Shown: positions 27,696 through 35,238 of the stretch, one piece after another
Numbering within the stretch: the stretch's first letter is position 1
Layout: each line of letters begins with the position of its first letter
NCBI GenBank assembly: GCA_017623935.1
Contig: JAGAOC010000037.1
Span: 1-35,373, forward strand
Source of the DNA: Agathobacter sp.
Lineage (GTDB): Bacteria; Bacillota; Clostridia; Lachnospirales; Lachnospiraceae
DNA length: 35,373 nucleotides
Reading direction: 5' to 3'
Position numbers and translations under genes: made by a program
Notes under the pieces: model-generated
Database searches by the model: none
What the model was told of the DNA's origin: nothing
What the model saw: the letters and a program-made list of their open reading frames with translations, nothing else

Positions 27696-28613
27696 ATGAA
27701 TAAGAAAAAGAAAAAATCATCATCAGCAGGCAGCGCTGGACTTTATACTAAATCCATCCGCAAATGCTTTGTATTATTTATGTTACCAACCTTCGCAGCA
27801 TTCTGCATTGGCTTTATCTGGCCATTTATTCAAGGTATTTATCTTTCATTCTGTAAATTTACAGTTCCTCAGGATGCAAAGTTTGTAGGATTTGATAACT
27901 ATATTGAGGCATTAACTGATGCAGGATTCCAGCACTCTTTCTGGTATACAACACTTTTTGCAGTGGTATCCATTATTGCGATTAACGTATTAGCATTTAC
28001 CGTTGCATATTTCCTTACTCAGAATATCAAGGGTGCAAATGTTTTCCGTACCGTATTCTTTATGCCAAACCTGATCGGTGGTATCGTATTAGGATACATC
28101 TGGTCTATGATCTTTGATGGTATTTTATCAAAATATGGTACATATCTTCTTGCAGAGACCAAATACGGTTTCTGGGGAATGTTAATTCTGATGTGCTGGC
28201 AGCAGGTAGGTTACATGATGATCATTTACATCGCTGGATTACAGAGTATTTCAGATGATATGATCGAAGCTGCTAAGATTGATGGAGCTAACAAATGGCA
28301 GACTCTTTGGAGAATCACAATTCCTAACGTAATGTCTTCTATTACAATCTGTGTTTTCCTGACTCTGACTAACTCATTCAAACTGTTCGACCAGAACCTT
28401 GCACTTACCAATGGTATGCCAATCAGCTTCGAAGAAGGCGGCACCATGGTAAATACAACAGAAATGCTGGCTTTGAACATTTATAAGACTTTCTATACTG
28501 GTGCAAACAGCCGTGGTGTTGCTCAGGCAAAAGCTGTTGTTTTCTTTATTCTTGTAGCAGTATTAGCATTAGCACAGCTTAGAATGACTCGTGAGAAGGA
28601 GGTACAGCAATAG
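27696..28613 (+). CDS. Sugar ABC transporter permease, MalF/UgpA type
   Basis: 305 residues from the ATG at 27696 (AAAGGA at 27682-27687, 8 nt upstream; the in-frame ATG at 27687 overlaps that site). A Lys/Ser-rich N-terminal tail is followed by six membrane helices, the first being CFVLFMLPTFAAFCIGFIWP. The cytoplasmic EAA loop that contacts the ATPase is clear: EAAKIDGANKWQTLWRITIP. This is the first permease of a CUT1-type carbohydrate importer. The next permease starts inside its stop codon (TAGTG). No ATP-binding subunit is encoded nearby. Confidence 0.92.
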   Translation: MNKKKKKSSSAGSAGLYTKSIRKCFVLFMLPTFAAFCIGFIWPFIQGIYLSFCKFTVPQDAKFVGFDNYIEALTDAGFQHSFWYTTLFAVVSIIAINVLAFTVAYFLTQNIKGANVFRTVFFMPNLIGGIVLGYIWSMIFDGILSKYGTYLLAETKYGFWGMLILMCWQQVGYMMIIYIAGLQSISDDMIEAAKIDGANKWQTLWRITIPNVMSSITICVFLTLTNSFKLFDQNLALTNGMPISFEEGGTMVNTTEMLALNIYKTFYTGANSRGVAQAKAVVFFILVAVLALAQLRMTREKEVQQ

Positions 28614-29458
28614 TGAAAGAGAAGAGAAGTTTTGGCAATAAAATGCTTACAGTCATTTTTTCGATCATAAGTGTTATTTATTTGCTTCCAATCGTTGTAG
28701 TATTAATCAACTCCTTTAAAGCAAACGCTTACGTAAACACAGATACTTTTGCACTTCCTAATGCAGAATCCTTTGTAGGATGGGGCAACTTTATCAAAGG
28801 TATGACTTTTGGTAATTATCCATTTTTGAAATCTGTATTTTTCAGTGCATTTATTACAATTGTTTCTACCGCATTAATTCTGTTATGTACTTCCATGGCA
28901 GCATGGTATATCGTGCGTGTAAATGATATTTTCTCTAAGATCATGTATTATTTATGTGCATTTTCCATGATCGTACCATTCCAGATGGTAATGTATACTC
29001 TGTCAAGTACAGCAGATAAATTAGGATTAAATACTCCATATACCATTCCGATCATTTACTTAGGATTCGGTGCAGGTCTTGCGGTATTTATGTTTACAGG
29101 ATTTGTTAAATCCATTCCAACAGAAATTGAAGAAGCTGCTGCGATCGATGGATGTGGTGCGGTTTCTACCTATTTCAGAGTTGTATTCCCAATGATGAAA
29201 TCTATTATGATCTCTGTTGCTGTATTGGAAGTAATGTGGATCTGGAATGACTTCCTGCTTCCATACCTGGTATTAGACAGAACTGAATACATGACAATTC
29301 CAATTCATGTTCAGTATCTGAAGGGAAGCTATGGTACCGTTGACTTAGGTGCTACTATGGCGGTTATTATGATCAGTATCATTCCAGTAATCGTTGTATA
29401 CTTATTCTGCCAGAAATATATTATCAAGGGTGTTGCGGCAGGAGCAGTAAAAGGCTAA
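28613..29458 (+). CDS. Sugar ABC transporter permease, MalG/UgpE type
   Basis: 281 residues from a GTG at 28613, whose G is the last base of the previous TAG; AAGGAGG lies about 10 nt upstream. Six membrane helices are predicted. The EAA loop is EEAAAIDGCGAVSTYFRVVF. C-terminal part LGATMAVIMISIIPVIVVYLF leads to a terminal YIIKGVAAGAVKG, typical of MalG-like permeases. It forms the membrane channel with the preceding permease. A multi-use MsmX/MsmK-like ATPase encoded elsewhere is the usual solution for such operons; that is inference. Confidence 0.92.
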   Translation: MKEKRSFGNKMLTVIFSIISVIYLLPIVVVLINSFKANAYVNTDTFALPNAESFVGWGNFIKGMTFGNYPFLKSVFFSAFITIVSTALILLCTSMAAWYIVRVNDIFSKIMYYLCAFSMIVPFQMVMYTLSSTADKLGLNTPYTIPIIYLGFGAGLAVFMFTGFVKSIPTEIEEAAAIDGCGAVSTYFRVVFPMMKSIMISVAVLEVMWIWNDFLLPYLVLDRTEYMTIPIHVQYLKGSYGTVDLGATMAVIMISIIPVIVVYLFCQKYIIKGVAAGAVKG

Positions 29459-29488
29459 TCAGTAAAAGAAGAATAGGGGTTCTATTCT

Positions 29489-30517
29489 ATGACGATCAAA
29501 GAAATTGCGCGAGAATCTGGTTATGCAGTGGGGACTGTTTCCAGAGTACTTAATAATCATCCTGATGTTTCAGACAAAGCCCGGGCTAGGGTTATGGAAG
29601 TGGTTGAAAAATACCACTTCCGTTTGAATAATAACGCAAAACATTTAAAGCAGCAGACAAACAGCGGAATTGCCATTATTGTAAAAGGAACACGAAATAT
29701 GCTCTTTGCAAACATGGTGGAGTCGCTGCAGCAACTGATCAAAGAGAAGGATTACGCTAGTTTGATCTACTATATTGGAGAAGACGACCATGAAGTAGAG
29801 CAGGCATTGCAGGTGTGTCGAGAGAGACAGCCACTGGGAATCTTGTTCCTGGGAAGTAATCTTGAGAACTTTAAAGAACGTTTTGCAGAAGTGGATATTC
29901 CATGTGTTCTGGTAACGAATCCGGCGGCATCACTTAATTTTGAAAATTTATCCAGTGTATGTGTGGATGATACAGCGGCCGCTGAAACTGTAATTGAGCA
30001 TTTATTTGCCTTAGGTCATAAGAGGATTGGTGTTCTTGGAGGTGAGATTACCCATTCGAATCCGGCAAAGTCCAGATATGAGGGATGTGTAGCAGCTTTC
30101 CAAAAACATGAAATTCCCTTTGATCCGGAAAATCAATTTGAGGCTGCATATTTTACAATGGAAGGTGGCTATGAAGCCATGGGGAATCTGTTGGATAAAA
30201 TGCCGGATCTGACAGCTGTATTTGCTATGGCTGACGTAACTGCGCTGGGGGCAATTCGGGCTGCAAAAGACCGAGGCCTTAGGGTGCCTGAAGACATCTC
30301 CATAGTTGGATTTGATGGAATCGAGATTGGACAGTTTATGGTTCCAAGGCTCACTACGATCAGACAGCCGAATGAGCAGCTGGCAGCGCGTTGTGTAGAA
30401 TTATTACTCCAATGTATTCATGAAAAAACACCAGCCATCAATGAAAAAGTTCCTTTCTATTTTGTGGAAGGTGAAAGTACAGCACCTTTGCAGAACAACG
30501 CTGGTAGTGAAAAATAA
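29489..30517 (+). CDS. LacI-family transcriptional regulator
   Basis: 342 residues. The N-terminal DNA-binding domain reads TIKEIARESGYAVGTVSRVL followed by NNHPDVSDKARARVMEVVEK, with the hinge helix region after it. The C-terminal periplasmic-binding-like domain (about 60-335) includes CVLVTNPAASL, HKRIGVLGGE, AVFAMADVTALGAIRAAKDR and DISIVGFDGIEIGQ. It binds a sugar effector and a palindromic operator; the GAAACGTTTC at 26239-26248 is the natural candidate, so it probably controls the ABC genes and itself. AGGGG lies about 9 nt before the ATG, 30 bp after the permease stop. A strong terminator follows. Confidence 0.93.
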   Translation: MTIKEIARESGYAVGTVSRVLNNHPDVSDKARARVMEVVEKYHFRLNNNAKHLKQQTNSGIAIIVKGTRNMLFANMVESLQQLIKEKDYASLIYYIGEDDHEVEQALQVCRERQPLGILFLGSNLENFKERFAEVDIPCVLVTNPAASLNFENLSSVCVDDTAAAETVIEHLFALGHKRIGVLGGEITHSNPAKSRYEGCVAAFQKHEIPFDPENQFEAAYFTMEGGYEAMGNLLDKMPDLTAVFAMADVTALGAIRAAKDRGLRVPEDISIVGFDGIEIGQFMVPRLTTIRQPNEQLAARCVELLLQCIHEKTPAINEKVPFYFVEGESTAPLQNNAGSEK

Positions 30518-30528
30518 AGCAAAAATAG

Positions 30529-30564
30529 ACGCTTCGACAATGAAAATTGTCGGAGCGTTTTTCT
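30529..30564 (+). terminator. Terminator after the LacI-family gene
   Basis: acgcttcgacaat (30529-30541) pairs with attgtcggagcgt (30546-30558) around the loop gaaa, followed by TTTTTCT. It ends the ABC operon before the convergent YitT gene. Confidence 0.88.
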
Positions 30565-30581
30565 ATGGAAAATACCATCTT

Positions 30582-30650
30582 CTATATCCGTTTTCTGATC
30601 CGCTTCATGTGGGGATGGTCTATACCCGTTCTCCGATCCGTTTCATGTGG
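30582..30650 (-). repeat. 38-bp-period direct duplication at the 3' end of the YitT gene
   Basis: Two copies of a 31-bp unit (30582-30612 and 30620-30650) agree at about 27 positions. On the minus strand the second encodes the last residues HMKRIGERV and stop; the first repeats cacatgaa-cggatc through to another tatag just beyond the stop. It looks like a small tandem duplication of the gene's end. Confidence 0.8.
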
Positions 30651-31480
30651 AAGCCTTCTCCATGGACTTCGTTGGATTCTAGAATGATCAAGAAAGCCTC
30701 TGGATCAGATTCTTTGATGGCTTTTTCTAATAGATACATTTCCCGGTTGCTGCAGGCACAGAGTACGATCTGCCGGGGAGTGCCTCGGTATCCTCCTTTT
30801 ACATCTATCAGAGTGGAACCCCGATCGCAGGTTTCATCAATGACTTTACAGATCTTTTTTCCATGAGAGGTGACGATCAGCGCCATCTTTCCGGAATTCA
30901 CTCCGTATACGATCTTATCAACAGAAATGGCGAAGAGATAATTTACGATCATTCCGTAGATGATGCCATCTATATCCTGAAAGATGATCCCACCTATCAC
31001 AATAATTCCTACATCTGACCAGAATGCGATCTTCCCCAGAGAGATATGAGGATTTAACGCCTTATAAGCCATAATGATAAAATCAGAGCCGCCGGTGGAA
31101 GAATTCTGCATATAGATAATGGTGTAACCGATCCCACCTAAGACGCCAGTGCAGAGAGCTGCCAGCAATCGGCTTCCTTCGTAGACCGGAAAAAGAGGCG
31201 CGATATAGTCGATCATCAGGGAAGAGAGGAACATACAGCGAAGGGAGCTGATGAAGAAATCTTTTCCCAGGAGTTTGTAGCAGATGGCGGCAACTGGAAT
31301 ATTCAGGAAAATAGTAGATAGACCAATTGGCACTTGAAAGAGCCGGTATAAGATAATGGAAATCCCAGAAAAGCCTGTCATTGGAAATTGGGCTACCACC
31401 GCAAAATTGTAAATAGCAGCAGCGATAAAGATACTGCCGATGATCTCAAATAAAAGTCGAGAGAAAAATTTTTTTCGCAA
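30620..31480 (-). CDS. YitT-family (DUF161/DUF2179) membrane protein
   Basis: 286 residues. The N-terminal part (about 1-195) is the YitT membrane domain with five or six helices: IIGSIFIAAAIYNFAVVAQF, MTGFSGISIILYRLF, LLAALCTGVLGGIGYTIIY and the SSTGGSDFIIMAYKAL motif. The cytoplasmic DUF2179 domain (about 205-286) has RGSTLIDVKGGYRG, CACSNREMYLLEKAIKESDP and AFLIILESNEVHGEGF. The function is not established. The start is a TTG (complement of 31478-31480) with AAAGGAG about 6 nt upstream on the minus strand. It is convergent with the LacI operon and divergent from the cobalamin riboswitch. Its 3' end is partly duplicated just past the stop. Confidence 0.92.
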   Translation of the reverse strand: MRKKFFSRLLFEIIGSIFIAAAIYNFAVVAQFPMTGFSGISIILYRLFQVPIGLSTIFLNIPVAAICYKLLGKDFFISSLRCMFLSSLMIDYIAPLFPVYEGSRLLAALCTGVLGGIGYTIIYMQNSSTGGSDFIIMAYKALNPHISLGKIAFWSDVGIIVIGGIIFQDIDGIIYGMIVNYLFAISVDKIVYGVNSGKMALIVTSHGKKICKVIDETCDRGSTLIDVKGGYRGTPRQIVLCACSNREMYLLEKAIKESDPEAFLIILESNEVHGEGFHMKRIGERV

Positions 31481-31523
31481 GGGAGGTCTCCTTTCTGGGG
31501 TTTTTGTGATTATGCACGAATTC

Positions 31524-31552
31524 TTGCGGTATTATTCACTCTGTGCTAAAAT
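31524..31552 (+). promoter_or_regulatory. Promoter of the cobalamin-riboswitch transcript
   Basis: -35 TTGCGG (31524-31529), 17 bp, -10 TAAAAT (31547-31552) with the extended -10 TG one base upstream. Predicted start is near 31559, the first base of the riboswitch P1 stem. Confidence 0.78.
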
Positions 31553-31558
31553 TAGAAA

Positions 31559-31712
31559 CTATCTGGGGAAACAGGTGCAAATCCTGTACGAGCCCGTCGC
31601 CGTGAGGCATGAAATTTTATTTATCCTACCAAAATGCCACAGTTTTGGGAAAAGCCATTGGAGTGATCTGAGAAGGCGGATAAGTATATGCCAAGTCGAA
31701 ATATCCAGATAG
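31559..31712 (+). ncRNA. Cobalamin (vitamin B12) riboswitch
   Basis: The closing stem P1 is CTATCTGG (31559-31566) with CCAGATAG (31705-31712). Inside are the conserved GGGGAAACAGGTGCAAATCC and gagcccgtcgccgtga segments, then atgccacag, and near the 3' end atgccaagtc (the place of the B12 box, here diverged from AGTCAGGAGA). After P1, caaacc (31715-31720) can pair with ggtttg (31743-31748), but no T run follows, so I cannot tell termination from translation control. High adenosyl- or other cobalamin should lower expression of the two genes that follow. Confidence 0.85.
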
Positions 31713-31780
31713 AACAAACCTCTTGGATAAACTGCGAGTGCCGGTTTGGAGGAAATACTTAATTAAAAGGAGATACAAAT

Positions 31781-32269
31781 ATGCAGATGAAACGTAACAA
31801 CAAAGCGTTGTCATGCATCTTTTGTATGGTGCTGATTGTGGCTATGGCACTGTGTACAACTGGTTGCGGTGACAACAATGAAACCCCAAAGGAATCCAGT
31901 TATTCGGTGGAAAAGACCGAAAGTCAGTCCAGTGAGCTTCAGGACAAGATTCCGGCAGACATTACCACAGTAGGAGAAGGAGAGACTCAGTTTTGGTTTT
32001 CGGCTTATGATAAAGAAGGAAACGTAACAAAATTTGAGGTCTGTACAGATCAGACTGTTGTGGGAGAAGCATTACAGGAAGTGGGTCTTATTGATGGAAC
32101 GGACGAGACTTATGGATTATATGTAAGAACGGTCAACGGAATTACTTTGGACTATAACGAGGACGGTTATTATTGGGCGTTCTATGTAGAGGGAGAGTAT
32201 GCCATGACTGGAGTGGATCAGACGGATATCACTCCGGGAGGGAACTATTCTTTTAAGGCGGAGAAATAA
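31781..32269 (+). CDS. DUF4430 (transcobalamin-like) lipoprotein
   Basis: 162 residues. A lipoprotein signal ends at CTTG-Cys29, so the mature protein is anchored outside. After a Ser/Glu-rich linker (about 35-60) comes a DUF4430 domain (about 68-162): FEVCTDQTVVGEALQEVGL, then GYYWAFYVEGEYAMTGVDQT and ITPGGNYSFKAEK. This domain resembles the C-terminal beta-domain of transcobalamin and intrinsic factor. AAAAGGAG precedes the ATG. It is the first gene after the cobalamin riboswitch and overlaps the S-component gene by one base. I infer that it captures cobalamin or a precursor at the surface and hands it to the S-component. Confidence 0.88.
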   Translation: MQMKRNNKALSCIFCMVLIVAMALCTTGCGDNNETPKESSYSVEKTESQSSELQDKIPADITTVGEGETQFWFSAYDKEGNVTKFEVCTDQTVVGEALQEVGLIDGTDETYGLYVRTVNGITLDYNEDGYYWAFYVEGEYAMTGVDQTDITPGGNYSFKAEK

Positions 32270-32799
32270 TGAAGCTTACAACGAGAGAAACCGCCATATT
32301 TGCAATGCTGGGGGCTGTGATGTACTGCTCTAAGATGATCATGGAGCTGATACCGAATGTGCACCTTTTAGGTGTATTTATCATATCCTTTACGGTGGTG
32401 TACCGAAAAAAGGCATTGTATCCAATTTATGTTTTTGTACTTTTGACTGGGATCTATGCTGGTTTTGCATCCTGGTGGATTCCATATCTTTATGTATGGA
32501 CGATGCTTTGGGGAGCAGCAATGCTGCTTCCAAAGCATATGCCAAAGAAAGTACAGCCAATCGTTTATATGTTAGTATGTGGAGCCCATGGACTGCTCTA
32601 TGGGATTCTTTATGCGCCTTCTCAGGCGTTACTTTATGGGCTTAGTTTTGAAGGGATGATCGCCTGGATCATGGCTGGTTTTCCATGGGATGTGATCCAT
32701 GGCGTCAGTAATTTCTTTTGCGGGATCATGATCGTTCCCATTATTTCCATATTAAGATATGTGGAAGATCGGACTGCCCGAAATGAAAGCCGCTCATAG
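32269..32799 (+). CDS. ECF transporter S-component, probably for cobalamin
   Basis: 176 residues with five or six membrane helices. The N-terminus (TTRETAIFAMLGAVMYCSKM) is typical of ECF S-components, which bind a vitamin and dock with a shared EcfA-A'-T energising module; none of that module is encoded here. Later helices include YLYVWTMLWGAAMLLP and the AGFPWDVIHGVSNFFCG segment. Start codon overlaps the DUF4430 stop (TAATG), so the two are co-translated under the cobalamin riboswitch, which is the main reason for the substrate assignment. A precursor such as dimethylbenzimidazole or cobinamide remains possible. Confidence 0.87.
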   Translation: MKLTTRETAIFAMLGAVMYCSKMIMELIPNVHLLGVFIISFTVVYRKKALYPIYVFVLLTGIYAGFASWWIPYLYVWTMLWGAAMLLPKHMPKKVQPIVYMLVCGAHGLLYGILYAPSQALLYGLSFEGMIAWIMAGFPWDVIHGVSNFFCGIMIVPIISILRYVEDRTARNESRS

Positions 32800-32811
32800 A
32801 CAATAAGAAAA

Positions 32812-32840
32812 AACTGCCCCGGCATTCGGTTGGGGCAGTT
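32812..32840 (-). terminator. GC-rich hairpin oriented as a minus-strand terminator
   Basis: AACTGCCCC (32812-32820) and GGGGCAGTT (32832-32840) form a perfect 9-bp stem. No T run follows on the plus strand (gacac), but on the minus strand the stem is followed by TTTTTTCTTATTG, the mark of an intrinsic terminator for leftward transcription. On the plus strand it may only pause or process the transcript between the S-component and MATE genes. Confidence 0.55.
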
Positions 32841-32859
32841 GACACAAAGAGGAATATCT

Positions 32860-34215
32860 ATGAAACAGGAATTAACGAAGGGAAATATCATACAGGTCAT
32901 TATCCGATTTGCGGTGCCATATCTGATCTCTTGCTTTTTGCAGACGTTTTATGGGCTGGCAGATCTGTATATTACAGGACAATTCAACGGAGCTGCGGCT
33001 ATCACAGCAGTATCTACGGGAAGTCAGATCATGCATATGATAACGGTGATCATCGTGGGTCTTGCCATGGGGGCTACTGTGTCTATTAGCCATGGGGCAG
33101 GGGCAAAGGATGATCGGGGCGTATCAAAGACCATTGGAAATGCAGTTTCATTTTTTATGATCTTTTCGGTGGTATTTACCGTACTGTTATTGTTTCTGGT
33201 AAATGGGATCATTCAGCTGGTCTCTACGCCGGCAGAGTCTGTAAATGAGACACGGCAATATCTGATGGTGTGTTTCATAGGAGTTCCTTTTATTACGGCA
33301 TATAATGTGATCGGAAGTATTTTCCGGGGGCTTGGAGACACCAAAAGACCTATGTATATTGTTTTTGCAGCAGGGGTCATTAATGTAGTGCTGGATTATA
33401 TTTTGATCGGACCTTGCCAGATGGGAGCTATGGGAGCTGCCATAGCCACAGTAACAGCCCAGGCATTAAGTGTGGTATTTGCCCTATTTTTCCTAAAAAA
33501 AGGCAATACTGGAATCCATCTGAAAAAAGAAGATTTTGTTTTTAAAAAGCAGATCTTACAGAATATATTAAGGATAGGTGTTCCAATCGCCTGTCAGGAT
33601 GGATTTATTCAGATATCTTTTTTAGTGATCACTGCTATTGCAAATGGACGAGGCGTGGTCATTGCCGCCAGCGTAGGGATCGTAGAAAAGATCATCAGTT
33701 TCATGTTTTTAGTACCTTCTGCTATGCTTTCTACGGTATCAGCTGTTACGGCTCAGAATGTGGGAGCCAATGAACATAAGAGAGGAAAAGAGACTTTAAA
33801 ATATGGAGTTCTGATCTGTCTTGTTTTTGGACTTTTGGCAGTGCTGGTCTGTGAAGTGGCAGCGGAGCCTATCATGGGCTTGTTTGCAGAAAACGAACCG
33901 GGCGTAGTGGAAATGGGAAGCCAGTATTTAAGAGCCTATGTGTTCGACTGTCTGGCTGCCGGAGTGCATTTTTGTTTCAGTGGATATTTTTGTGCTTATG
34001 GAAAAGCCTCTTATTCTTTTATCCACAATCTGTTGTCTATAATCCTGGTCAGGGTTCCGGGAGCTTATCTGGCTTCAGTTTTTTATCCGGATAATCTGTT
34101 CCCAATGGGACTGGCGGCACCGTTAGGTTCGCTGTTGTCTGCCCTGATCTGTGTGATATTATATAAATGGAAATTTTCGGGAGGTTTTCAAAATGCAGAA
34201 AAGTATATTAATTAA
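32860..34215 (+). CDS. MATE-family multidrug/metabolite exporter
   Basis: 451 residues with about twelve membrane helices. It opens with the MATE pattern GNIIQVIIRFAVPYLISCFL, QTFYGLADLYITGQF, GLAMGATVSISHGAGA and RGLGDTKRPMYIVF, and repeats the fold in the second half (GIVEKIISFMFLVPSAMLST; AQNVGANEHKRGKETL). Such proteins expel organic cations, drugs or metabolites using a sodium or proton gradient. I use the ATG at 32860 because AAGAGGA (32847-32853) is 6 nt upstream; an in-frame TTG at 32830 lies in the hairpin. It may be in the riboswitch transcript, but the hairpin at 32812 leaves this open. Its 3' end overlaps the next gene by 23 bp. Confidence 0.93.
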   Translation: MKQELTKGNIIQVIIRFAVPYLISCFLQTFYGLADLYITGQFNGAAAITAVSTGSQIMHMITVIIVGLAMGATVSISHGAGAKDDRGVSKTIGNAVSFFMIFSVVFTVLLLFLVNGIIQLVSTPAESVNETRQYLMVCFIGVPFITAYNVIGSIFRGLGDTKRPMYIVFAAGVINVVLDYILIGPCQMGAMGAAIATVTAQALSVVFALFFLKKGNTGIHLKKEDFVFKKQILQNILRIGVPIACQDGFIQISFLVITAIANGRGVVIAASVGIVEKIISFMFLVPSAMLSTVSAVTAQNVGANEHKRGKETLKYGVLICLVFGLLAVLVCEVAAEPIMGLFAENEPGVVEMGSQYLRAYVFDCLAAGVHFCFSGYFCAYGKASYSFIHNLLSIILVRVPGAYLASVFYPDNLFPMGLAAPLGSLLSALICVILYKWKFSGGFQNAEKYIN

Positions 34216-34402
34216 AGACACCACCAAGGAAGAAAGGATTGCCTTGATCCGGGAGTGGATTCCGGTGGAGGAAGGATTAGAAGATTGTGAGATCGATCTG
34301 TGGGATATGTACCGGGATTATATTAATGGAGAGAAAGAGATTGCCCAGATCAACGAGGAATTTCAGATGGGATTTTATGAAGAGTCCGATCTGCAGGATT
34401 AG
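34193..34402 (+). CDS. Small acidic protein of unknown function
   Basis: 69 residues, strongly acidic and probably helical: KDTTKEERIALIREWIPVEE, then CEIDLWDMYRDYINGEKEIAQ and a FQMGFYEESDLQD tail. I do not recognise a named family. It begins inside the MATE gene (23-bp overlap, different frame) with GGGAGG 8 nt before the ATG, and the MBL gene follows after 14 bp, so all three are likely co-translated. The good ribosome site and tight spacing make it a real gene. Confidence 0.75.
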   Translation: MQKSILIKDTTKEERIALIREWIPVEEGLEDCEIDLWDMYRDYINGEKEIAQINEEFQMGFYEESDLQD

Positions 34403-34416
34403 CGAAGGAGCTGCTT

Positions 34417-35238
34417 ATGAGAGTATATACTTTAATAGAAAATACAGAAGGAACTGATCTGTGCAGAAAAGAACATGGGTTAAGTCTCTATTTTGAGACA
34501 GAGCATCACAAGATCTTAATGGATACAGGGGCAAGTGAGACTTTTTTAGGAAATGCACGGCTGCTTGGGGTGAAATTAGAAGAAGTAGATATCTGTGTAT
34601 TAAGCCATGGACATTATGATCATGCAGGTGGACTTATGGGGTTTGTTTGTGTCAACCCGAAAGTTCCAATTTATATGAGCCATCTGGCTGGAAAAGAATA
34701 TTATCATAATAGTGCCACAGAGCAGCGATATATTGGAATTGATAAGCATATCTTAAGATTACCTCAGATTCATTATTTGTCAGAGGATGAGAAGATAGAT
34801 GAAGAGTTATCCATTTTTTCCAATGTGACAGGAAGACGTCTCTGGCCACAGGGAAATAAAGTCCTTTTTGAGAAAAAGGATGAGGGATTTGTGCAGGATG
34901 AGTTTTTGCATGAGCAGTATCTGGTGATCAAGGAGCAGGGAAAACAGGTGTTAGTTTCCGGTTGCGCCCATAATGGAGTGCTGAATATTCTGGATCGGTA
35001 TCATGAGATCTACGGTAATTATCCGGACATAGTGATCAGCGGTTTCCATATGAAAAAGAAAACCCCTTACACCGATCAGGAAATTCAAGTGATCAAAGAA
35101 ACAGCAGAAGAATTAAAGGATCTCCCAACCGTATTCTATACAGGTCATTGTACCGGAGAAGAACCTTATGCGATCATGAAAGAGATCATGGGAGATAAGA
35201 TCCATTACATTCACTGTGGAGATATATTAGAATTATAG
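34417..35238 (+). CDS. MBL-fold metallohydrolase
   Basis: 273 residues, cytoplasmic. The metallo-beta-lactamase fold is shown by ILMDTGASETFLGNARLLG, the metal motif SHGHYDHAGG, VSGCAHNGVLNILDRY, the VISGFHMKKKTPYT segment and YTGHCTGEEPYAIMKEIMG near the end. This form resembles the group annotated as dihydropterin/ribofuranosylaminobenzene-phosphate synthase-like hydrolases; the true substrate is unknown. GAAGGAG lies 7 nt before the ATG. The last base of its TAG stop is also the first base of GTGCGAG, which looks like the 5' end of a group II intron; if so, the natural C-terminus might have been altered, though the ending CGDILEL looks complete for the family. Confidence 0.9.
   Translation: MRVYTLIENTEGTDLCRKEHGLSLYFETEHHKILMDTGASETFLGNARLLGVKLEEVDICVLSHGHYDHAGGLMGFVCVNPKVPIYMSHLAGKEYYHNSATEQRYIGIDKHILRLPQIHYLSEDEKIDEELSIFSNVTGRRLWPQGNKVLFEKKDEGFVQDEFLHEQYLVIKEQGKQVLVSGCAHNGVLNILDRYHEIYGNYPDIVISGFHMKKKTPYTDQEIQVIKETAEELKDLPTVFYTGHCTGEEPYAIMKEIMGDKIHYIHCGDILEL

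Noticed and set aside
31440-31712. 90-codon plus-strand open frame across the riboswitch
   Set aside because: It spans the promoter and the structured riboswitch and has no ribosome site; it is a chance frame.
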